Assembly: GCA_018433765.1 (NCBI GenBank)
Contig: JAHDQO010000012.1
Location: 1-64,000 of the forward strand
DNA: 64,000 bases
Source: Tissierellales bacterium
Lineage (GTDB): Bacteria; Bacillota; Clostridia; Tissierellales; Sedimentibacteraceae
Direction: 5' to 3'
Below, piece after piece: positions 18,353 to 27,560 of this stretch. Made by a program: the position numbers and the translations under genes. Within the stretch, counting starts at the first letter, position 1. Each line of letters opens with the position of its first letter. The notes under the pieces were generated by a model. It did not search any database and was not told where the DNA came from. It was given only the letters and a program-made list of their open reading frames with translations.

Positions 18353-18464
18353 TCTGTTTTGCTTTTCACTTTTTTGTTAATTTATAATGTTTTTTATTAT
18401 ATATATTATTTTAAATTATTGTTATATAATATTATCAAATCCAAAATTAAAGGAATGAGAATTA

Positions 18465-19310
18465 ATGAACAATGAAGTTTTTAAAATTATAAATGATAGG
18501 GCAAGCTGTAGGAGTTTTTTAGAAAAAGAAATACCAGAAGATATTTTAAATAAAGTTCTTGATGCTGCATGCAAAGCTCCGTCTGCCGGAGGATTTCAAT
18601 CATATTCTATAATTAAAGTAACTGATAAAAAGAAAAAAGAGATTTTAGTCGATTTATCAAGAGGACAGAAATTTATAGCTAAAGCGCCGGTAAGTCTAGT
18701 TTTTTGTATAGATTATAGAAGAATAAAAAGAATTAATGAAGTACAGCCTAGTCCATTTAATGAGACTAATAATTTTATGAATCTATGGATGTCTATTTTG
18801 AATACAGCATTAAGTGCTCATACATTATGTATGGCAGCAGAGTCATTAGGCTTGAAATCAGTTTATATTGGTAATATATTAAACAGAGTAGACAAAGTAT
18901 CTGAGTTATTAAACATACCTGATTTTGTTTGTCCTTCCATTATGGTTACATTAGGATATCCTAAAAGTATAACAAAACAACCTCTTAAATACAGTAGAGA
19001 AGTAATAGTCCACGATGAAGAATATAAAGACATAGAGGTAGATAAGCTAATAGAAGTATACAAGATAAAAAATAAAAATTGGAAGATGAAAAATCAAGAA
19101 AAGTGGATAAATAAAATATATGAAACAGCATTGAAATATCATGGAAAAGAATACGCTGAAAAATGCAAGAATGATATAATAAAAAAAGGATACATAAGTA
19201 CTTACCAGTATTGGTTTGGATGCTACTACCTCGAGGAAGAAGGTTTTATGGACTTTGATGATTATGTAAAGTTCATGAAAGAAAAAGGATTTGGATGGAT
19301 AAAAAAATAG
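18465..19310 (+). CDS. Nitroreductase-family FMN oxidoreductase with C-terminal extension
   Basis: A 281-residue flavoprotein of the nitroreductase fold: RASCRSFLEKEIPEDIL (FMN phosphate contacts near R13 and R16), KAPSAGGFQSYSI, and the dimer-interface region LCMAAESLGLKSVYIGNI. Typical members are about 170-220 residues, so roughly the last 80 residues (KWINKIYETALKYHGKEYAE onward) are an extension of unknown role, rich in Lys, Tyr and aromatic residues. It is preceded by a terminator and a weak AGGAATGAG site, so it may be separately transcribed. It ends two bases from the convergent pucR copy 2. Confidence 0.82.
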   Translation: MNNEVFKIINDRASCRSFLEKEIPEDILNKVLDAACKAPSAGGFQSYSIIKVTDKKKKEILVDLSRGQKFIAKAPVSLVFCIDYRRIKRINEVQPSPFNETNNFMNLWMSILNTALSAHTLCMAAESLGLKSVYIGNILNRVDKVSELLNIPDFVCPSIMVTLGYPKSITKQPLKYSREVIVHDEEYKDIEVDKLIEVYKIKNKNWKMKNQEKWINKIYETALKYHGKEYAEKCKNDIIKKGYISTYQYWFGCYYLEEEGFMDFDDYVKFMKEKGFGWIKK

Positions 19311-19312
19311 AC

Positions 19313-20476
19313 TTAATCACTTTGTTTTATTAAGTTAATGATTTTTTCTATTTTCATTGCTACTGAAACTTGTTCAATAAATTTAAAGTAGTTATCTTCT
19401 AATTTTAAAATTCTTCTAATTTTAAGAATTTTTTTTCTAATAGTCTTTTCATGCTGTTTTATTACCAATGTTGTTTTGTTGTAATCTCCATAATTATCAA
19501 AAAATACTCTTAATATTTCAAATAAATCAGAGTTATTTTCACGATCATAATCTTTTATTGGATTAAGCAAATGATTATAATAATCGTAAAGATATATTGA
19601 ATTTCTCATAGGATAAAGTATTTTATATAAATCTAAGTCTTTATAATATACAACATCTTCATTGATTATTTGCAATATTTGGCTCAAAGAAATTGATTGT
19701 TTTATACAATAATGAAAATCTTCAGGTTTTGAAAAAATATCGCTTATAACAATATTGTAATTTGTGCAATAATTGGATGTAATTTCTTTTATTAATTGAG
19801 TTTGTTTTTCAAATAACTCAATATTGTTTAAATTAATTATTACTAATATACCGTATTTATATTTATAAGCTTTCAAATTAAAATTTTTAATTAAATCTTT
19901 TAGAAAAAAGTTTATCTTATTGTAAGGTAAATTACTATTATTTAAATAAATATATAGCGAAGCATAATATTTTTCGAAGCTGTTATTGATAAACTTTGAT
20001 AATGTTATAACTTCTTCTTTACTTATATTATTATTGTTTAACCTATCTATTCTCATTTCAAAAATAGTATTAGTTTGATCAAGAATAATTATTTCCATTA
20101 TAGTTTTTATAATTTTAGCATAAGAAATAGAAGCATTAATAAAAATTACAGGAAAAGAGTTCTCATTTGAATATTGTACTACTTTTTTTGGAAGGTCTTT
20201 AATATATTCATCTGTTATACATATACCAGAAAAACCATAATTAACTAGTGTTTGAAAGGTTTTTAATATATCATCTTCATTATCTCTTACAACATATAAA
20301 CTATTAATAAAAAAATCCTTCTCCATTACCAAATCGCGATTTGATGGATTACTAAATAAAGGAGAGTCACTAAAATTAACTCTCTTAATCTCATTGTCTA
20401 AACCATTCTCTCCGCATGCAACTCGTGCATGTTTAAATAGATCCAGTTCTAGTATATCTCTAATTTTTACAGACAT
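19313..20476 (-). CDS. PucR-family transcriptional regulator (copy 2)
   Basis: A 387-residue regulator paralogous to the one at 8434-9591 along its whole length, e.g. MSVKIRDILELDLFKHARV at the N-terminus and NYGDYNKTTLVIKQHEKTIR in the C-terminal helix-turn-helix. It diverges from the second importer cluster exactly as copy 1 diverges from the first. The start follows a GGAGGATAA site. It presumably senses a related but not identical ligand. The copy is noticeably more diverged than the transporter genes, which suggests selection for different effector or operator specificity. Confidence 0.88.
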   Translation of the reverse strand: MSVKIRDILELDLFKHARVACGENGLDNEIKRVNFSDSPLFSNPSNRDLVMEKDFFINSLYVVRDNEDDILKTFQTLVNYGFSGICITDEYIKDLPKKVVQYSNENSFPVIFINASISYAKIIKTIMEIIILDQTNTIFEMRIDRLNNNNISKEEVITLSKFINNSFEKYYASLYIYLNNSNLPYNKINFFLKDLIKNFNLKAYKYKYGILVIINLNNIELFEKQTQLIKEITSNYCTNYNIVISDIFSKPEDFHYCIKQSISLSQILQIINEDVVYYKDLDLYKILYPMRNSIYLYDYYNHLLNPIKDYDRENNSDLFEILRVFFDNYGDYNKTTLVIKQHEKTIRKKILKIRRILKLEDNYFKFIEQVSVAMKIEKIINLIKQSD

Positions 20477-20887
20477 AATTATCCTCCATAATTTATTAAT
20501 ATAATATATGCAAATATAAAAAAATTCAATAAAAAACTTTATAAGGGAAAATTAGCCTTATATTCCACATTGAAATCTTCAATCTTATTATATGAATATT
20601 TTGTAGAAATTATAAAGACTTTATTTTATATAAAATATATAATAAAAATACAAAACATTTCTTTTATACAAAACTATCTTTACATATGGAACATGTTGAA
20701 TACTTGTTCCTACTATTAAGGCAAATAATAACAATTTTCCATTTAAGATTAAAATCATAAAAATCTAAACATAAAATCTAAAAACAAAATCAGTAAAAAT
20801 TAAAATAAAAAATAATATACTTTTAATTATTGGCGGATAGAACTCTCAAATTAGAGAGCACTATATATTTTAAATGGAGGTTTAATT
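20477..20887. promoter_or_regulatory. Divergent regulatory region pucR / binding protein (copy 2)
   Basis: This gene-free 411-bp region contains TTTTGTAGAAATTATAAAGA at 20599-20618, which matches the 9978-9997 motif of the first cluster at 18 of 20 positions although the rest of the two regions has diverged. A short CTCTC..GAGAG dyad lies near 20851-20868, just upstream of the ribosome site. No RNA gene is visible. Confidence 0.5.
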
Positions 20888-22468
20888 ATGAAAAGAAAAA
20901 TTTCTTTATTTCTTGTGTTAATGTTAGTTTTAGGACTTCTGGCAGGATGCGGAGGAGACAGTAATGCTGGTAGTAAATCAGTTGATGAAGTTGATATCGC
21001 ATATTATGCTTTTAATGCAGAACCGATTTCAACATGGGATCCAAGTATCATGTATTCAACAGGAAGCATTGTTTTGTGTAATGTATATGAGACATTGTTA
21101 CGTTATAATGCTTCAGATGATGAATACGAAAATGTACTTGCAGAAGATTATTCTACAAGTGAAGATGGGCTTACTTGGACATTTGAACTAAGAAAAGGTA
21201 TAAAATTTCATGATGGTACAGATTTTACTTCTGAAGCAGTTAAGTATTCTATAGAAAGGACAATAGAAATAGGTAGAGGAGCAGCATTTATTTGGGATGC
21301 AGTTGACAAAATCAACATAATTGATGAACATACAGTAGAAATTAAGCTAAGTTATGCAGCACCTATTGACATGATTGTCAGTTCGCCTTATGGAGCATTT
21401 ATAATGTCACCTGAATCAGTTAAGAATAATGGAGACGATTGGTTTGAACAAGGAAATGAAGCGGGTACAGGTCCTTATACACTTGATAGCTTTGCTATGG
21501 GAGATGAAGTTGTTCTTAATAAATTTAATGACTATTGGAAAGGTTGGGATGGAGAACATTTTGATAAGATAATTATAAAGAAAATTACTGAATCTTCTTC
21601 AAGAAGACAAATGATTGAAAAGGGAGAATGTGATTTTACTGGTTTCTTACCTGTGGAAGATATTCAAGCTCTTAAAGAAAATAGTTCAGTTGATATAATA
21701 GAAATATCAGCTTTTACAAATTTGTTTGCTTTCTTTAATACTGAGGTAGAACCATTGAAAGATGTAAGAATTAGAAAGGCACTTGCATATGCATTTCCAT
21801 ATGATGATGTAATTAACTATGCTGTTGGAGGATATGCTACTCAATCTATTGGACCAATACCAAAAGGTCATTGGGGACATAGCAGTGATTTATTACAATA
21901 TAACTATAACCTTAGTAAATCAAAACAGTTATTGGAAGAAGCAGGCATTAAAGAAGGCGAGCTTAAATTATTGCTAACATATGCAAGTGGAGATGAAACA
22001 GAAAAGAAGACTGCTGAACTATATAAAGCAGAACTTTCAAAAATTGGTGTAGAACTTGAAATAAGAGCTATGCCTTGGGAAAGTCAATGGGAAATGGGAA
22101 TGTCAGAAGATCCCCAAAATAGGCAAGATATTTTTATGATATATTGGTGGCCAGATATAGCTAATCCTTATTCATGGTTGTTTAGTTTATTTAATACAGA
22201 AGAGAAACCTTTGTTTAATCTATCTTATTATAAAAATGAAGAGTTTGATAAATTAATTGATAATGGATATACAAATAGTGGTGTAAATAGAGATGAAGCT
22301 GAAAAAGATTTTATAAAGGCACAAGAAATACTAATTGAAGATTGTCCTGGATTATTTGTTTTTGATAGAAAAGATGTGTGGGCTGCAAATTCTACATTTA
22401 AAGGCTTTAAGTACAATCCTGTTTATAGTAATGTTGTTTTCTTCTATGATTGTTATAGAGAAAAGTAA
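20888..22468 (+). CDS. ABC transporter substrate-binding lipoprotein, family 5 (copy 2)
   Basis: This is the lipid-anchored receptor of the second importer, 526 residues. The signal KRKISLFLVLMLVLGLLAGC ends in lipobox LLAGC. The SBP_bac_5 signature LTWTFELRKGIKFHDGTDF and AGTGPYTLDS match copy 1, and ELRAMPWESQWE-like residues are conserved near the C-terminus. Ligand-proximal stretches differ between the two (for example INIIDEHTVEIK against INVVNDYTVEFK), as expected for paralogues that may bind related ligands. ATG follows ATGGAGGTTTAATT. It is 29 bp from its permease gene, with no intervening hairpin. Confidence 0.9.
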   Translation: MKRKISLFLVLMLVLGLLAGCGGDSNAGSKSVDEVDIAYYAFNAEPISTWDPSIMYSTGSIVLCNVYETLLRYNASDDEYENVLAEDYSTSEDGLTWTFELRKGIKFHDGTDFTSEAVKYSIERTIEIGRGAAFIWDAVDKINIIDEHTVEIKLSYAAPIDMIVSSPYGAFIMSPESVKNNGDDWFEQGNEAGTGPYTLDSFAMGDEVVLNKFNDYWKGWDGEHFDKIIIKKITESSSRRQMIEKGECDFTGFLPVEDIQALKENSSVDIIEISAFTNLFAFFNTEVEPLKDVRIRKALAYAFPYDDVINYAVGGYATQSIGPIPKGHWGHSSDLLQYNYNLSKSKQLLEEAGIKEGELKLLLTYASGDETEKKTAELYKAELSKIGVELEIRAMPWESQWEMGMSEDPQNRQDIFMIYWWPDIANPYSWLFSLFNTEEKPLFNLSYYKNEEFDKLIDNGYTNSGVNRDEAEKDFIKAQEILIEDCPGLFVFDRKDVWAANSTFKGFKYNPVYSNVVFFYDCYREK

Positions 22469-22497
22469 TTATAAATAAGTATTACAGGAGGTAAAAA

Positions 22498-23508
22498 ATG
22501 AAGTCATATATTTTAAAAAGAATTTTATTAGGCTTATTAGTATTAAGTGGTGTTATAGTGATAACGTTTTTTCTAGCACGAATAATGCCATCAAATCCTG
22601 CCGCTCAATGGGTAGGTCCTAGGGCAACACAAGAGCAAATAGATAAAGCAACAATAGAACTTGGACTAGATAAGCCATTACACGTTCAATTTGGAAAATA
22701 TATAACTAGTTTGTTTAAAGGTGATTTAGGAGTATCTTTGAGAAGTAAACAACCTATAATTAAAGAGCTAAAAGCATACTTACCACCTACGATAGAGCTA
22801 GTAATATTATCAACCTTCATGGCTGTAATTATAGGTGTACCATTAGGTTTAAATTCGGCTAATAAAAAAGATCAAGTACTAGACCATTTTTGTAGATTTT
22901 TTTCTGTTGGATCTGTTTCACTACCAATTTTCTGGGTTGCACTTTTTTTACAGCTTATATTTTTTAGATGGCTAGGAGCATTACCTATTGGTGGGCAGCT
23001 TGATACTAAAATTAGATTATTATATGAAATACCTCACCATACAGGATTTATGTTAATTGACAGTCTTTTAGATGGTAACTTAATAATATTTAAAGATGCA
23101 TTTAGACACATGATACTACCAGCAGTAACAATAGCACTGTATCCAATCGGATTAGTTGCAAGAATGACAAGATCAGCTTTGTTAGAAATTTTAAGCGAAG
23201 ATTATATAAAGGCAGCTAGATCATATGGATTAAAAGAAAGACTAGTACTATGGAAATATGCACTTAAAAATTCATTAGGAACTACTATAACAGTACTTGC
23301 ATTATCAATTGGATATACACTAGTTAATACATTTTTAGTAGAAGCAATTTTTAGCTGGCCTGGAATAGGAAGTTATATAGCAACAGCAGTAATGTCGCTA
23401 GATTATCCTGCAATAATGGGAGTTACACTGTTTTCTGCATGTTCATATATTCTATTAAATCTTATAGCAGATATAATAATAGCTTTAGACCCAAGGGTAA
23501 GAGTATAA
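22498..23508 (+). CDS. ABC peptide-type permease DppB/OppB-like (copy 2)
   Basis: A 336-residue permease, the same length as copy 1 and very similar throughout. The N-terminal YILKRILLGLLVLSGVIVIT, RIMPSNPAAQWVGPRATQEQ and the EAA loop SEDYIKAARSYGLKERLVLW are conserved. Six membrane spans are predicted. ATG follows ACAGGAGGTAAAA. It forms the second importer's channel with the DppC-like product of the next gene. Confidence 0.92.
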   Translation: MKSYILKRILLGLLVLSGVIVITFFLARIMPSNPAAQWVGPRATQEQIDKATIELGLDKPLHVQFGKYITSLFKGDLGVSLRSKQPIIKELKAYLPPTIELVILSTFMAVIIGVPLGLNSANKKDQVLDHFCRFFSVGSVSLPIFWVALFLQLIFFRWLGALPIGGQLDTKIRLLYEIPHHTGFMLIDSLLDGNLIIFKDAFRHMILPAVTIALYPIGLVARMTRSALLEILSEDYIKAARSYGLKERLVLWKYALKNSLGTTITVLALSIGYTLVNTFLVEAIFSWPGIGSYIATAVMSLDYPAIMGVTLFSACSYILLNLIADIIIALDPRVRV

Positions 23509-23522
23509 GGAGGTGGAAAAGG

Positions 23523-24413
23523 ATGAATCAAAGTCAATTTTTAAAAACATTAAAACCAAAATTTAAGGAATTTAAAGTATCACTGTATTTATTGAAAAGA
23601 AATAGACTTACAAAAATAGCATATTACGGAGTAATATTACTGATGCTTATAGCAATAATAGTACCTATCCTTCTTCCATCTTCAAAACATGTAAATCAGG
23701 ATACGCACCCTGAAGATAAACTGTTGGAACCATCACTTCAACATCCATTTGGAACAGATGAATTAGGAAGAGATATACTTAAGAGAGTATTAATCGGTAC
23801 TAAAATATCCTTGAAAACAGCACTAATAGCAGTTGGAACTGCTCTTTTAATAGGAGTACCACTTGGAGCAATAGCTGGATTCTTTGGTGGAATAATAGAT
23901 GAGATAATCATGAGATTTACAGATATATTTTTGGGATTTCCGCCATTACTGCTAGCAATAGCAATAGCTTCGTTTCTTGGACCAAGTCTAAAGAATGCTA
24001 TGCTGGCAATAGCCGTATCGTGGTGGCCTTGGTATGCAAGGATTATAAGAGGACAGGCAGTAACTATAAAAGAAAGACAATTCGTAAAAGCAGCAAAAGC
24101 AATAGGAGCTCCATCAAGCAAGATTATATTTAAGCACATTATACCAAACTGTGTAGCACCACTAATAGTTCAAGCTTCAATGGATATAGGAAGTGTTATT
24201 TTGACAATAGCATCACTTAGTTTCTTAGGACTAGGAGCACAAGCACCAGCTCCTGAATGGGGGTTAATGGTTAGTACAAGTAGAAACTATTTTTTAAATG
24301 CATGGTGGTACAGTATATTCCCAGGACTTGCAATATTCTTTACTGTTTTAGCATTTAACTTATTAGGCGATGGTTTAAGAGAAATACTTGACCCTAAAAC
24401 AAGAAAGAATTAG
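23523..24413 (+). CDS. ABC peptide-type permease DppC/OppC-like (copy 2)
   Basis: A 296-residue partner permease, identical in length to copy 1. HPFGTDELGRDILKRVLIG and the EAA loop ERQFVKAAKAIGAPSSKIIF identify the DppC/OppC family. I start at ATG 23523, preceded by AAGGAGGTGGAAAAGG and homologous to the copy 1 start; a longer frame from 23439 overlaps the upstream gene and is not supported. It is translationally coupled to dppB copy 2. Confidence 0.92.
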   Translation: MNQSQFLKTLKPKFKEFKVSLYLLKRNRLTKIAYYGVILLMLIAIIVPILLPSSKHVNQDTHPEDKLLEPSLQHPFGTDELGRDILKRVLIGTKISLKTALIAVGTALLIGVPLGAIAGFFGGIIDEIIMRFTDIFLGFPPLLLAIAIASFLGPSLKNAMLAIAVSWWPWYARIIRGQAVTIKERQFVKAAKAIGAPSSKIIFKHIIPNCVAPLIVQASMDIGSVILTIASLSFLGLGAQAPAPEWGLMVSTSRNYFLNAWWYSIFPGLAIFFTVLAFNLLGDGLREILDPKTRKN

Positions 24414-24424
24414 GAGGTGGTAAT

Positions 24425-25414
24425 GTGAGTGAAAAACCATATTTACACATAAAAAATCTGAAAATAAACTTCAAAAGCTTTGAAGGAGAAAAAACGATAA
24501 TAAATATTGATGAAATAAAAATAAATAAAGGTGAAGCTTATGGAATAATAGGTGAAAGCGGAACAGGAAAAACGGTACTTGCATTATCCATATTACAGCT
24601 TTTAGAAATGCCTCCCGGTAAAATAGTGAACGGACAAATATTGCTAGAGGGTGAAGATTTACTTAAAAAGACACAAAAACAAATGCAGAGAGAAATACGC
24701 GGTAAGAAAATATCAATGATTTTTCAAGATCCTATGTCAACACTTAATCCGGTGTTCACAGTAGGAGAACAAATGATAAAGGTAATAATAGAAAATCAAA
24801 AACTTAATAAAAAAGAAGCATATAGAAAAGCTGTTGAGATGATAAATATAGTAAAACTGCCTGATGCAGAAAGAGTAATGGATAAATACCCTCACGAACT
24901 AAGTGGAGGACAGAGACAAAGAGTAATAATAGCACTAGCACTTAGCTGTGGAGCAGAATTCATAATAGCAGATGAACCTACTAGAAACCTTGATGTAACA
25001 ATACAAGCAGGAATATTAAAACTCATAAAAGAGTTACAAAGAAACTTAAAAGTAACAGTACTATTTATAGCAAATAATCCAGGCTTAATATCAGCAACAT
25101 GTGACAATGCAGGAGTTTTGTATAAGGGAGAAATAATAGAAAAAGGTACAACAAAAGAAATACTTAAGAATCCACAGCATCCATATACTTTTACTCTGTT
25201 AAACGCAATACCAAAAAATAAAGATACAAAAATAGATTTAAGTAAAGTAATACCGCCAAACGATGGAGAAGAAATAAAAGAAGGCTGTATATACTATAAT
25301 AGATGTCTAAAAAAACAAGAGAACTGTAAAAAAGAGCAGAAATTAATAAATGTGAAAGATACACACTATGTAAAATGCAGTCTTTACAAGGAAGGTGTTA
25401 ATAATGAACAATAA
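24425..25414 (+). CDS. ABC peptide-type ATPase DppD/OppD-like (copy 2), altered H-loop
   Basis: A 329-residue ATPase with the same start context (GTG after AGGAGGTGG) as copy 1. Walker [17 protein letters not shown] and [11 protein letters not shown] are intact. The switch-histidine position again reads IANNPG instead of ITHDLG, so the change predates the duplication and has been kept. The C-terminal cysteines ([15 protein letters not shown]) are conserved. It works with the DppF-like gene that overlaps its 3' end. Confidence 0.92.
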   Translation: MSEKPYLHIKNLKINFKSFEGEKTIINIDEIKINKGEAYGIIGESGTGKTVLALSILQLLEMPPGKIVNGQILLEGEDLLKKTQKQMQREIRGKKISMIFQDPMSTLNPVFTVGEQMIKVIIENQKLNKKEAYRKAVEMINIVKLPDAERVMDKYPHELSGGQRQRVIIALALSCGAEFIIADEPTRNLDVTIQAGILKLIKELQRNLKVTVLFIANNPGLISATCDNAGVLYKGEIIEKGTTKEILKNPQHPYTFTLLNAIPKNKDTKIDLSKVIPPNDGEEIKEGCIYYNRCLKKQENCKKEQKLINVKDTHYVKCSLYKEGVNNEQ

Positions 25415-26384
25415 TACAAATAATATATTAGAAATTAAAAATTTAAAAAAATACTTTCCAATAAAAAGTGGATTTTTTTCTAAAGTATCTTCCTATGTAA
25501 AAGCTGTAGATGGAGTATCAATAGATATAGAAAAAGGAGAAGTATTAGGGTTAGTCGGAGAATCCGGATGTGGCAAAACAACATTAGTGAACACCGTACT
25601 AAATCTTATTGAACCAACGGAAGGTGAGGTAATTTTTGACGGCAAAGAAATGTTCTCCTTAAACAAAAAAGATTTAAGAGACATAAGAAAGTATATTCAA
25701 ATAGTATTTCAAGATCCATTCTGGTCATTAAATCCAAGAATGTTAGTGAAAGACATAATTGGAGAACCATTAGATGTACAGGCTGGAATGAGCAGTCTAG
25801 AAATAGTACCAAAAGTAGAAGAACTTTTAGAAATGGTAGGACTATCAAAAGAAGGTGCATATAAATATCCACATGAATTTAGCGGAGGTCAAAGACAGCG
25901 TATAGCAATAGCAAGAGCGTTAGCATTAATGCCTAAATTAGTAGTTCTTGATGAACCTACATCATCAATAGATGTTTTATCACAAGCTCAAATATTAGAT
26001 CTGCTAGGAAAACTAAAAGAGAAATTTGATTTAACATATATTTTGATATCACATGATTTAAGTGTAGTAAGTTACATGTCGGATAAGATAGCAGTAATGT
26101 ATTTAGGAAAGATAGTAGAATACGGAGATTCGAGAAAGATATTTGAAGATCCTAAACATCCTTATACTCAGGCACTATTTGCAGCAATACCAGATGTGGA
26201 TACAGAAAACATAGAAGACATAATTACGCTTGAGGGTAATGTACCAAGTGCAATAAACCCACCTCAAGGATGCAGATTTCACACTAGATGTCCTAAAGCT
26301 ATCGACATATGTTTTAAACAAGAACCAAAATTGATTAACATAGACGATGAACGGTTAACAGCCTGCCATATATTAAAATCTTAA
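25404..26384 (+). CDS. ABC peptide-type ATPase DppF/OppF-like (copy 2)
   Basis: A 326-residue ATPase nearly identical to copy 1: GESGCGKTT, FQDPFWSLNPR, EFSGGQRQRIAIARAL, LDEPTSSID and ISHDLSVVS. It differs mainly at the extreme N-terminus (three extra residues) and in the C-terminal cysteine domain (CRFHTRCPKAIDIC). I start at ATG 25404 behind GAAGGTG, overlapping dppD copy 2 by 11 bp as in the first cluster. Confidence 0.93.
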   Translation: MNNNTNNILEIKNLKKYFPIKSGFFSKVSSYVKAVDGVSIDIEKGEVLGLVGESGCGKTTLVNTVLNLIEPTEGEVIFDGKEMFSLNKKDLRDIRKYIQIVFQDPFWSLNPRMLVKDIIGEPLDVQAGMSSLEIVPKVEELLEMVGLSKEGAYKYPHEFSGGQRQRIAIARALALMPKLVVLDEPTSSIDVLSQAQILDLLGKLKEKFDLTYILISHDLSVVSYMSDKIAVMYLGKIVEYGDSRKIFEDPKHPYTQALFAAIPDVDTENIEDIITLEGNVPSAINPPQGCRFHTRCPKAIDICFKQEPKLINIDDERLTACHILKS

Positions 26385-26410
26385 TGTATTACAAAAGGAG
26401 GAAATGACAA

Positions 26411-27523
26411 ATGAAAATATTAACAAGAGAAGATTTACACGACATATTACTTGGAGCAGCTTTAGTTGGAACAGGTGGTGGAGGAAGTCTTGAAGAAGGT
26501 ATAGAAATTATAGATAAGGCTTTAGATGATGGATGCCAGTTTTTACTAGCAGAATGGAATGATATAAATGATGATGAGTTAGTTGTTACACCTTATGGAT
26601 GTGGTTCTATTAGTCCATTCACTAAGGAACAGCAAAAAAAATATGATTCACTGCCAAAAATTAAAGCAAGACCTGAAGTTGTTGCTGTTAATTCATTGGA
26701 GGATTATTTAGGAGCCGAAATTCAAGGTATTGTTGCTACGGAATTAGGAGGATTTAATACTGCAGTTGCTTTAAATGCAGCAGCTAGATTAAATAAACCT
26801 ATAGTTGATGGAGACCCAGCTGGCAGAAGTGTTCCATGCTTACAACATTCAACTTATTATTTAAATGATATTAATATAGCTCCAATGAGCATTGCAAATA
26901 TATTTGGTGATAAATTAATTTTAACAGATGTAGTTAATGATGAAAGAGCAGAAGCACTAGTAAGGTCAGCAGCAGTAGCAAGTTTTAATTTAGTTGGAGT
27001 AGTTGATCATGTTGCAGAATGGAAAATAATAAAAGATGTTTTGATTAAAAATACTATAACTATGTGTTTAAATATAGGAAAAACTGCAAGAAAAGCTAGA
27101 AATAATAATAAAAATATCGCTTATGCAATAGCAGATGAATTTAATGGATACGTTATTTTTGAAGGTGTAGTTAGAGAAGCAAATTGGGAAGACAAAAATG
27201 GATTTACATTTGGCAATATCTACATTGATGGAAAAGATAAGTTTGAAGGGTCAAATATGCGTATATGGTTTCAAAATGAGCACATAGTTAGCTGGAAAGA
27301 TGAAAAAGTTTATATAACTGTTCCTGATTCAATAAATATTGTTAGTAATGATGAAAATATGCCTCTGCTAAATCCTAATGCAAGAGTTGGACAATCAGTA
27401 ACCGTTTTTGCTTTTAAATCATTTGATAAGTGGAGAACTAAAAAAGGAATAGAAGTTTTTGGTCCTAAATTCTTTGGCTTTGATATAGAGTATAAAAAAA
27501 TTGAAGATATATTTGAACAATAA
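26411..27523 (+). CDS. DUF917 / S-methylthiohydantoin-desulfurase-like protein (copy 2)
   Basis: A 370-residue paralogue of the protein at 17194-18303, with LLGAALVGTGGGGSLEEG, GCGSISPF, ATELGGFNTAVALNAAARLN and VPDSINIV. One difference is TTELGGGNTA becoming ATELGGFNTA, a Gly to Phe change in a conserved loop that could mark altered substrate choice. ATG follows AAAGGAGGAAATGAC, 26 bp after dppF, so it belongs to the importer operon. Its role is presumably the first intracellular step on the imported compound. Confidence 0.82.
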   Translation: MKILTREDLHDILLGAALVGTGGGGSLEEGIEIIDKALDDGCQFLLAEWNDINDDELVVTPYGCGSISPFTKEQQKKYDSLPKIKARPEVVAVNSLEDYLGAEIQGIVATELGGFNTAVALNAAARLNKPIVDGDPAGRSVPCLQHSTYYLNDINIAPMSIANIFGDKLILTDVVNDERAEALVRSAAVASFNLVGVVDHVAEWKIIKDVLIKNTITMCLNIGKTARKARNNNKNIAYAIADEFNGYVIFEGVVREANWEDKNGFTFGNIYIDGKDKFEGSNMRIWFQNEHIVSWKDEKVYITVPDSINIVSNDENMPLLNPNARVGQSVTVFAFKSFDKWRTKKGIEVFGPKFFGFDIEYKKIEDIFEQ

Positions 27524-27560
27524 AAATATAGATTTGGTTGAAATGTAGGAGGAAAATAAT

